NCBI GenBank assembly: GCA_963971535.1
Contig: OZ020594.1
Span: 111,522,751-111,586,750, forward strand
Length of the DNA: 64,000 nucleotides
Direction: 5' to 3'
From: Notolepis coatsorum
Taxonomy: Eukaryota; Chordata; Actinopteri; Aulopiformes; Paralepididae
Under the pieces are notes generated by a model. It did no database searches. It was given only the letters and a program-made list of their open reading frames with translations, and was not told the origin of the DNA. Positions within the stretch are counted from its first letter, which is position 1. Every line of letters begins with the position of its first letter. Made by a program: the position numbers and the translations under genes. Positions 52,562 to 61,305 of the stretch are shown here, piece by piece.

Positions 52562-53322
52562 AACTAGACACAGCCAGGTAAGCCACCTACTGGTGAGCAA
52601 AGGGAACTGCTGCCATGAACCCAACTTGGCAGGCACAATGCATATAATGGCAGAAATCCAAACAAATACATACAATATAACATTATGGCACTTTACCAGT
52701 GAATTGACTCTTACACATTATTTATATTACACCCACGCTCAATGAAGAAACCCAATGGCCATCACAATCCATCATGCAGATAAATAAAAAGCAACAGGAG
52801 TCAGCATATAACCAGGGTTATCAAGTGGGCGCCTCCCTTCACTGGTGTTTCTTCAAGTTAGGCCCACGACCTCGGGCTCATCGGTTAGTTCCAACCTCCC
52901 AGAACCACCCCCCCATGCCAGCTCCCACTTTTCCATGATATTCACATGCCTCACCTCCCTGTTATCCTATGTCAAAAGTACAATTCCTACAATATTACAC
53001 ATGAAACAGCAACAACAGAGAAGAAAAGGAATACTCGTACCCTTTGTTTACGTTGGCCCCCAGCTGACATTATTTCTCAACCAAATCCACTGACATCTAA
53101 TTTACCGCTTTTTTCAAGCTCCGCCCACGAATCCCCAACTCTCCCAATAATGGTGAAGCCGATCGTACTATAAATCCTCTGCATCCTACTTCCGCCGGAC
53201 AAACCCTAGCTTTACATCCTCACTGTTCAGTTTCTGCTGCCAAGTCTGCATATCTAAGCTATCACTCCCTTCCAAGCCATGTCCAGGTTGACACTTTCGG
53301 CTCACTCTTCCTTTGGTATTGA
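52562..53322. other. No gene recognised
   Basis: Unique-looking sequence without coding similarity. Frames of 75-82 codons at 52845-53173 lack any recognisable feature. Confidence 0.4.
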
Positions 53323-53330
53323 TTCCTGTT

Positions 53331-54327
53331 TAGGGATGCACGATATTGATTTTGACACAGATATCGATACCGATAACTTTATGCTCCTCAAGCCGATAAC
53401 CGATACCGATAACCGATATTTATTGTATTATAATATTTTTTTTTAAATGTATATATATATATTTTCTTTTATCAAAGTTTTTTTTTTGAGTATTTATAAG
53501 CTCCGACGTCATCGGTACTGCTATCGGTACTCGAGAAATTATGGAGGTTTTTTTTGAGGAATTTAAACGTCGCAAACTAATCTTGTTGGCCGTTGTCTAT
53601 ATCTCTCCTGCCTCTGTGTCTCTGCCTGCGCGGAGCGTGCTGTGCTGTGCTCTCTCCTCTCTTCCCCTCCCACACACACACACACACACACTCACTCACA
53701 CACACACGGGTGCTGCGCTGCCGAGTACAGACAGCTCTGCTCTCATAATGGCGGACAGAACGAAACGTTCAAAAGTCTGGGTCTATTTTACTAAAGTCGA
53801 TGCTGACAACGCTCGTTGCCACAAGTGCAACAAGACATTTGCCAGTAATGTATAAGCGCTGGTACTTGTCAATGTGGCTGGCGGGGAGATAACGTTAGCT
53901 CCGAGTAGAGTAATGGCTGACAATCCGGAGGTAAATAAACGAACGAGAGCTTCTGATTGGTGGTAAGAAGAAGAGGTGGGTGCAAGCGTTGGGACGTAAT
54001 TGGCAGATCGACTGTCTGTCTCCGAATGTAACGTGACTACGTCACAGCCAAGAAAGGGAGCGCTGGATTTGTGAAAAACTCCCTGTTCCTAAACCACACG
54101 CTATCAGTTTTACCACAGTACTGGCAAAACGGGAGGAGGCTATAATAAAAACAAGCGCCCTTCATCCAAATCCACCCACACCGGATTTCTTTTAACCAAA
54201 AAATGTATTATATGTTATCGGAGCTATCAATAACGTTATCGGGTTTATCGGGATGACGTCATAATTGCTGATATCGGCCCGATAATTATCGGCTAATTAT
54301 CGGCCCGATAATTATCGTGCATCCCTA
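53331..54327 (+). mobile_element. hAT deletion derivative retaining the BED exon
   Basis: Inverted termini TAGGGATGCACGATATTG and AATTATCGTGCATCCCTA are flanked by the perfect 8-bp duplication TTCCTGTT (53323-53330 and 54328-54335). It is 997 bp. Subterminal CGATAACCGATAC motifs are rich at both ends. A BED-finger first exon (53748-53855) survives; the catalytic and dimerisation regions are gone. Confidence 0.88.
53748..53855 (+). pseudogene. BED zinc-finger exon of a hAT transposase
   Basis: ATG at 53748 opens MADRTKRSKVWVYFTKVDAD followed by NARCHKCNKTFASN: the aromatic W-x-x-F and C-x2-C half of a BED finger, without the His ligands. It ends at AAT|GTATAAG, a possible splice donor, or at the TAA two codons later. 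The BED finger binds the element termini in hAT transposases. Without the rest it could at most act as a binding competitor, which is inference. Confidence 0.75.
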
Positions 54328-54335
54328 TTCCTGTT

Positions 54336-54916
54336 GGAGACGAACTTATGAAGTCTGAGCTTTCCTGTGCTGCAGAGTTTGCTTGCTTCTTTGACGAGCT
54401 GGATTGCCAGATGTTATGCTCGTCAGTCCATCATCAACATGAAAAGTCCTCTGGATGAATTTAACTGTTTTCTTGTTAACAACCACTCTAGAAATACCAC
54501 CTGTAAGTCTCTTTTCTCTATCTTGGCTGATTGAATCTGGTGCCATATCATGCTTGCGTGTTCTATACATCCAGCAAACCCTGGGATTCCTGCTTTCTGC
54601 ACTGCTTTCTGCACTGCTGTCCCTTTCTAGGTAGTTTGCGAGCCTCTGTGCCATTACAGTTAAGAAAATCTTACCTTCTACTAGGGCTGACCCCTATTAG
54701 TCGATTAGTCGAATAATCGGTCGAAAGGAGCCGTAGTCGACTGCCAACCTCTTAGTCGAATACAAAAAATCTTATTTTTTTTAATCATTCTTTCGAAAAG
54801 CAAAGAGGCATAGAAGCGTGGCTAATGCTAATGGCACGCATACCAGAGGCTAACTGCCTAAGAAAACAGGCACAGAGGCACTGAAAGAGGATTTCACCCA
54901 TCTAATGAACACACTA
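54336..54916. other. No gene; hAT-like end
   Basis: TAGGGCTGACCCCTATTAGT with repeated TTAGTCGA at about 54683-54760 looks like one end of another hAT-type element; no partner end was found. Confidence 0.4.
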
Positions 54917-55478
54917 CAGGGCTGTACGTTAACTTTTTTTGCACATAGCACTGGTGCTACAGAGGTTGATGTTTTGTAGCACAGGCCAAAATCGTGTAGC
55001 ACAAGTATAAAACGTGTTATATTTGTAACGGTCACAAATGTGCCTATTGTATTTGTGTTATTTAGTTGCAGTGCCATGTTTAGCTGTCATTTTCATGCTG
55101 ACAAGTTGACGTCACACAGCCAGACACGTTACGTGTAAGGAATTATGGGATTTGGTGTTGGGTGTATGGACTCTACTAGGGGTGGGAATCACCAGTTTCA
55201 TCACGATACGATACGATATTTGCCGATATCGCCACGATACAATGCAATCGATATGAGATTATATCATAAGCCCATTTAACACAATCAGTAACATTTAGAT
55301 CAACTCAAAAGGTAACAAATATAATTTGGATTTTTTTTTTTTAGCTCTTCCAGACATTTAAATTAAAAACTTTATTGTTTTTAATACAAATAGACCTCCT
55401 GTTCACTATAAAGTGCCACGTTTTGATATATTGAGCTTTAAACTTTAAGTAAATTTTTTTGGAACACGCAACCTAAAA
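54917..55478. mobile_element. Second, truncated copy of the composite hAT end
   Basis: Repeats 48139-48745 in the same orientation, including CAGGGCTGTACGTTAAC and the internal junction to TAGGGGTGGGAATCACC (at 55177), with small deletions. It breaks off at TTGGAACACGCAACC. Confidence 0.82.
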
Positions 55479-56058
55479 CCCCTTCCTCTCCCAAACCGTT
55501 CCTGCAATTGTTTTATGTTGCATGATGATCATGCATACATTTATTATGTATTGTATTTTTTATGTTTAAATATCAACATCATCTATCCACCCTCAGTACA
55601 TTTACTATCAATATAATATACTCGTCTGACTTCATCATATCTTTTCAAATGCACACACACACAGAGGGAGAATGCCCCCCCCCCCCCCCTCCTTCCCAGT
55701 CCCCACTCTGCTGTTCTCTGTCGCTCTGAACAGGGCTTTACAACACCATAATGGACTTGAAATGAAATAAAGGTGTGCTTCAAGTGCAGACTTCCAGCTT
55801 TAATTACATCTAAATCCGGTGAACAGTGTAGGAATTACAACAGTTGCCCCAACTCAAGTAAAAAAGGTAATTGGTCAAGCTAACAATCCATAAGTATTTC
55901 AGCTATCCATAGTTACCTTGTTTAGTTTGGAGAACCTCAAGTCTCACTCTGTTTGTTTACATTTTCACCTCCTGACAACATCTGATCAACCTCCAAGTTG
56001 TGATTGACAGCGTGATGAGGCATGATTGAGATTTTCTGGTTTTGTAGCCAAACAATAA
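55479..56058. other. No gene; possible Tc1/mariner-type fragment
   Basis: A poly-C run at 55676-55689. About 55765-55900 (GTGCAGACTTCCAGCTTTAA, GTAGGAATTACAACAGTT) resembles the flank of a common fish Tc1-type element; weak. The upstream exon of the zinc-finger gene was not found. Confidence 0.3.
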
Positions 56059-56149
56059 TTGATCGATTGTGTTTCTACTTTCTTAATAGTGAAAAGTTAT
56101 CTACTGCATCTTTGTTTGTTATTCATATTATTATTATTCCTCCCTCCAG

Positions 56150-57534
56150 ACCCCCCACAGCTCCCTGTCTATGAAGAGGAGGTTCCCCCTGAGCAGCAGG
56201 AGAGGAGCCCCAGTCTGGTCCAGGAGGAGCCAGAGCCCCTACAGATGAAAGAGGAACAGGAGGAACTCTGGATCAGTCAGGAGGGAGAGGAGCTTCCTGT
56301 CTCTGTGAAGAGTGAACATGATGAAGAGAAACCTCAGTCCTCACAGCTCAGCCAAACCCAGGACACAGAGCCCCTCCAGATTAAAGAGGAACAGGAGGAA
56401 CTGTGTCAAGATCTAGAGGAGGCTGATGGCTCCAAGATGACCTTACAACCTATGAAATGTGAAAATGAAGGTGAGAACACTCTGTCCTCACAACTCAGCC
56501 AAAACCGGGACCCAGAGCAGATTAAAGATGAACTAGATCAAGGGCTGGAAGAAGCTGATCTCTCCAAGATCACAGTAGACCCAGTGAAATGTGAAGATGG
56601 TCAAGAGAACGCTCTGTCCTTCCAGCCTCTTCAAACCCAAAGGGAGAAAAACAGAGAAGCATACTCTTTACCCAGCACCTCAACTGAACACATGAAAACA
56701 GAACCTGAAGGAGAGGACTGTGGAGTAGCAGAACTAACCAGTAACTTAGATCCAGCTGGTGATTTAGAACCAACTAGAGATAGCCAGCCTCTCTCTTCAG
56801 ACTGTTCTCTAACTGAGACTGATGACAGTGATGATGACCGTTCTGGAGCTGAGACTGATGACGGTGATGATTGGAAGGAGAGTGGAGGTCCAGGTTTGAT
56901 GGCACTAAAACAAAAGAAGACACAGAAAATACAAACGTTGTCTAACAGGCCTGGGTTCAGCAAGAAGAGAGATCTGATGATACACGTAAAAAATCATACC
57001 GGAGTGAAACCATTTAGTTGTTCAGTTTGTGGGAAAGGGTTCAGTAGGAAGGGAGATCTGAAGAAACACCTGAGAACCCATACTGGAGAGAAACCTTTTG
57101 TTTGTTCAGTTTGTGGGAAAGGGTTCAGTCAGCAAACGCATCTGAAGACACACATGATAACTCATACTGGAGAGAAACCATTTAGTTGTTCAGTTTGTGG
57201 GAAAGGCTTCAGTGTGAAGGGAGATCTGAAGACACACATGAGAACTCATACTGGAGAGAAACCATTTAGCTGTTCAGTTTGTGGGAAAGGGTTCAGTATG
57301 AAGGCAAATCTGAAGCAACACATGAGAACACATACTGGAGAGAAACCATTTAGTTGTTCAGTTTGTGGGAAAGGGTTCAGTCGGCAAACACTTCTGAAGA
57401 GACATATGATAACTCATACTGGAGAGAAACCATTTAGCTGTTCAGTTTGTGAGAAAGGGTTCAATGATAAAGGAAATATGAAGAAACACACTAGAACTCA
57501 TACTGGAAAGAAACCATTTAGTTGTTCCGTTTAA
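56150..57534 (+). CDS. C2H2 zinc-finger protein, terminal exon
   Basis: The exon starts after a polypyrimidine tract and AG (TTATTCCTCCCTCCAG at 56134-56149, phase 1). It first codes an acidic region: [14 protein letters not shown], then about three diverged copies of a module with [21 protein letters not shown] and SSQLSQ, then an Asp/Ser-rich linker. A first finger has lost its cysteines ([20 protein letters not shown]). Six full C2H2 fingers with TGEKP linkers follow. The last unit stops at FSCSV with TAA. Upstream residues in the same frame are intronic. It is a putative sequence-specific DNA-binding nuclear protein. The N-terminal type is one I associate with teleost ZNF clusters; it is not KRAB and not clearly FINZ. 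Confidence 0.82.
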
Positions 57535-57555
57535 GCTGAGCGTAGACTTGAAAAT

Positions 57556-57561
57556 AATAAA
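57556..57561 (+). terminator. Polyadenylation signal candidate of the zinc-finger gene
   Basis: AATAAA 22 bp after the stop codon. That is unusually close, so other downstream signals (for example in the repeats after 58550) may be used. Confidence 0.4.
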
Positions 57562-57699
57562 GAGAACAGGTCCCCAAACAGTTTGCAGTATATTAAATAG
57601 AAACCCCATGTACTTTTTTAGAAGAAGAACACACACATGCGAGATGGGCGACACACAGGCACACTCACACATGCACTGATGAAATGTCTCTCTGCACTT

Positions 57700-58042
57700 T
57701 TCCAATCCCGTCGTCCTTCCCCCCCCCAAGGGCAGCCGGGAGCAGACATGGGCTGTGGCGTGGTCCGCGCCCGGGGACCAATCCAAGTGCTCCTGTCCAT
57801 CTTCGTCAGGGACGCGACAGCGTTGGTGATCTGTTCTGCATGTTTTTCCTTTGGGTTTATCTTATCTGGAGGGGAAACCCTTGCGAGCACAGGGAGAACA
57901 TGCAAACTCCACACAGAAAGACCCGGGAGATACCCCACCTGAGTACCTGGCAACTCGGCAACCTGGTCCCCAAGTGGGAATCGAACCCAGGACCTTCTAG
58001 CTGTGAGGCGACAGTGTTAACCACTACACCACCGTGCTGCCC
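57700..58042 (-). mobile_element. tRNA-derived SINE, different family
   Basis: On the - strand it starts GGGCAGCACGGTGGTGTAGT at 58042, has B box GGTTCGATTCC (57977-57987), then GGGTCTTTCTGTGTGGAGTT and TTGCATGTTCTCCCTGTGCT, a head and body widespread in fish genomes. The 3' limit is uncertain (57640-57720). Confidence 0.8.
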
Positions 58043-58098
58043 AAACATTCTGTTCCCATACTAAGTAGTATACCCAATAGGAACTCCATGTACTTAAG

Positions 58099-58271
58099 AA
58101 AAGAAAAAAAATTACTTTTTTTTTTTTACTTCTAATTTACATGCTATACTATTATTTTATTTCATACTTATCTTGCCTTGCACAGTCTCTGGAGCGTAAC
58201 AGTAAGAAGCATTTTGTATAAAAGTATTCTGTACTTCTGTATGACAACTATTAAAGAAACTTCAAACTTGA
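58099..58271 (+). mobile_element. L2-group LINE 3' tail
   Basis: Ends ATTAAAGAAACTTCAAACTTGA and carries the CTCTGGAGCGTAACAG block. Flanked by the 7-bp duplication ACTTAAG (58092-58098 and 58272-58278). Confidence 0.82.
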
Positions 58272-58495
58272 ACTTAAGTAGTATACTCAATAGGAACCCC
58301 ATGTACTTATACTAAGTAGTATACTCAATAGGAACCCCATGTACTTATACTAAGTAGTATACTCAATAGGAACCCCATGTACTTATACTAAGTAGTATAC
58401 ACAATAGGAACCCCATGTACTTATACTAAGTAGTATACACAATAGGAACCCCATGTACTTATACTAAGCAGTATACACAATAGGAATCCTTAGGA

Positions 58496-60107
58496 CTTAT
58501 TTTTGTTTTGTGACTGATTTCTTCATTCATATCAAACACAAAGATTCTGTACCTCGTTTTTGATTTAGTTAATAAAATATATCTCATGCTTGTTTTGACT
58601 CTTTCATTATGAGTGTTATAATTTAAAATGCTGTGTAGCCATTAGGACATGATATTTTACTTAAGTTAAAAGTAGAATACTCTACAGAAAATAGTTGCTA
58701 AATCAAATAAAAAGCTCTATAGACATTAATGTTGAGTTTGTATTATTTTGGCACAAACCCGGTGCCATTTAGCTCCATTGTATTGGAGTGACAGCGGACA
58801 TCTCTACTGCAGATATGTCGTGCCCTAGTGGGCTTCGCTCATAAGTAGCTCAAGGTAGCAGTCAGAAGACTGAGGTGTGACAGCAACAGTGTATTCCTTC
58901 AATAACTGGTGGCGCCAGAGAGCATCTGACAAAACCTCAGAGCCTGTTTCACCACAGAACTGGTGGGTCACGTGCTTGAAGCTCTGATCCCTAGGAAGAC
59001 TTCAGTGTTCAATGTTGAAAGACGGACACATCACATTGGACCTGGACTTCAATTTAAAAACAGAAATGGACTTCCATAATGTACTGTAGGTATTATGTTG
59101 TAGATTGTGGCTGCAATAGTATCATTCATTGATAATTCTTCCACGGTAACAATTAGGGATTGGAAATGTAGCAGCCAGAATAGTGATTTTGTGTTCATGA
59201 AGTTTTTATATTCATTTACATTATTGAATATAAATATTTACACTAATCTAATTTGATTTAATATAAAGATTTAGTTTTTGTTCATATTACCGATGGTATG
59301 GCTATATTATTAATTTGTGAGAAATATCTTAATGTTGTGGGTTTAACCTTTTAGCCCCTCCCCCTCTCCCCATAATATAAGGAACAGGAAGTGATTTCTT
59401 TATGTCAGTAAGAGTTTAGAGACGTAACCTAGGCAGAAAAATAAAATAATGGTTTAATTTAAAACAAGTGTCTCATTCTCCGTTGCTACTTTACTGTTTG
59501 TTGGATACCATTCCCCCACATAGAGATGAATGTTGGTTTAGTGCCTCTACACCATAGGTGTCAAACTCATGGCCCGCGGGCCAAATGTGGCCCCCCACGT
59601 CATTTGATGTGGCCCCCCAAGAGCTCTGGTAAAAAAAAAAACGTTTTTTTTTTTTTTTTTTTTACATTAATCTTGGGTTGAAAAATAGCGGCGTTAAAAT
59701 AATTGTGGGTTAATGCGTTAATAAAGCTTTAACTTTGACAGCCTTAGTTATTACACATTCTTACGCATACATGTATGTTGAACATCTGAGGTATTGATGA
59801 AGTAACAAAGGAAAAAAGCCAAAAGCACTTACTCCTCAGACATTCTTTGACAATTTTACAGACAAATACAAAAAAGATCCAGGCGGAATAGGTAACAAAG
59901 GGTTGAAGAAATATTGTCTGAACTGTCAGATGCAAACTGGCTGTGTGACATAACCGAGCATCTCGCTCAATTGAATAAGAAGCTGTAGGGATGCAAACAA
60001 GTCCCACCCAAAACTTGACCAATATAGTTGTGAACTGAGACAACCCTTATTTTGTTATTTTTGAGTACAGTTACAGTTGTGTGTTCATGCAGACACATAA
60101 TAGCAAT
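58496..60107. other. No gene recognised; possible hAT remnant
   Basis: Mostly AT-rich sequence. GTGTCAAACTCATGGCCCGC at about 59558 with GGCCCCCC repeats resembles a common vertebrate hAT end; T/A runs follow at 59631-59663. No coding similarity. Confidence 0.4.
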
Positions 60108-60247
60108 TTCATTACGAATTGAAAATGGTGGACCCTGATGTAAACAAGTCGAAAGTCTTTCTCTGGTCTGCATACCCTTAACAATTGTGTGTATTGAGCT
60201 GTACTGTACTGTACCCATTCTGCAATCTGTTAATTAAAGTTAATTAA
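60108..60247 (+). mobile_element. (TTGA)-family LINE 3' tail
   Basis: GAATTGAAAATGGTGGACCC to CTGCAATCTGTTAATTAAAG matches the 3' end of the family at 32825-32963. Confidence 0.82.
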
Positions 60248-60722
60248 ACTATCTTCCATTAGTTGGATGTATGGCCTGTTAGATCCTGATCAAACTGGCC
60301 AGTATCACGTCTTCGTCTGTTTGGCTCTCCATCCAATTCCTCTGCGTTGTGTCCTTTTAATGGTCCTGACGTCTCCTATACTGGCTGATAAGATCCTTAT
60401 CTCTCCCCGTTAGTACAATCCGCAAACCATAATAATTCTCCACCTCCGTAAGAATTCTACACTCCGACAACGTGAAATACCTTACAGGGAGAATAATAGT
60501 CTATTCTAATGATCTTTCTGTGTGTTCTATTGTCCCTCTGCTATTCAGTCCAAAAGTGGTCAGGCCTGGTCGTCAGCCACGACCATCCTCGTGGTAGCCG
60601 AAGCTAATGATGATGTGGCATTCTTCCTCCCCCCCCCCCTTCGTGATGAGAGGAGAGAGAGTCTCTTGGTCCCTTCCCTCCTGTGGGATTCGTTTCTTTG
60701 GTCTCAGTCAGATTTTAGTCTG
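60248..60722. other. No gene recognised
   Basis: I find no repeat or coding similarity in this interval, which flanks the 3' LTR of the next element. Confidence 0.4.
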
Positions 60723-61056
60723 TGTTACGACCCTGGCTCAAAGGCGCGCAACCTATGTGCAAAACCGACACCAAAACCTGTGTATTAACTCAAAGTGCTA
60801 CTATATTAAGGAATTACTAGTGTAAACAAAAGGATAAGGACTGGAAGAACGTGACTATCTATCTGTTACCCACACTCTTCTAAACACCGACCCTGCATGT
60901 GTGTTACCAGGGCTGGTTTTAAAGATACTCCCAGCAGGTAACCAATCAGCACTAATTGGCTAATTGGCAGCCCTCACCTGCATGCCCCGTGACACAGGAG
61001 TGATCAGGCCTGCCTGCACAGTGACACAGGAGTGATCAGGCTCCTGGTACATAACA
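60723..61056 (-). repeat. 3' LTR of the second Gmr1-like element
   Basis: 334 bp, reading TGTTATGTACCAGGAGCC to CAGGGTCGTAACA on the - strand (TG...CA). A duplicated GATCACTCCTGTGTCAC stretch is near its start. It is preceded by the purine tract GGTGGGGGAGG (complement of 61057-61068), which marks it as the 3' LTR. Confidence 0.85.
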
Positions 61057-61305
61057 CCTCCCCCACCAAACTGGTTGCCCCAGAGGCAACCACCACACAA
61101 CAACCCATAAAAAAAAACAAAAAAAAAAAACTGTGACCCATTAGTTGTCAGGGCCACTACCACAACAGCGTTAGCGGGTCGGCCCCTGTCGAACACGACC
61201 ACCAACCGTGTTGTATGCTCCCTTTCAACAGGCCCCTCCACCGATACCGACCTGTCAAAAATAGACTGCAAACCAAAATCAATCTGAGAACCAATCTCAC
61301 TGCGC

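Larger units (their letters stand above)
57575..58495. repeat. ~42-bp minisatellite invaded by a SINE and an L2
   Basis: Units of ATACTAAGTAGTATACTCAA plus TAGGAACCCCATGTACTT. Six or so lie in tandem at 58278-58495. Single units at about 57580-57612 and 58058-58098 are separated by the SINE and by the L2 tail. Without the insertions the array would begin about 40 bp after the zinc-finger stop codon. Confidence 0.8.
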
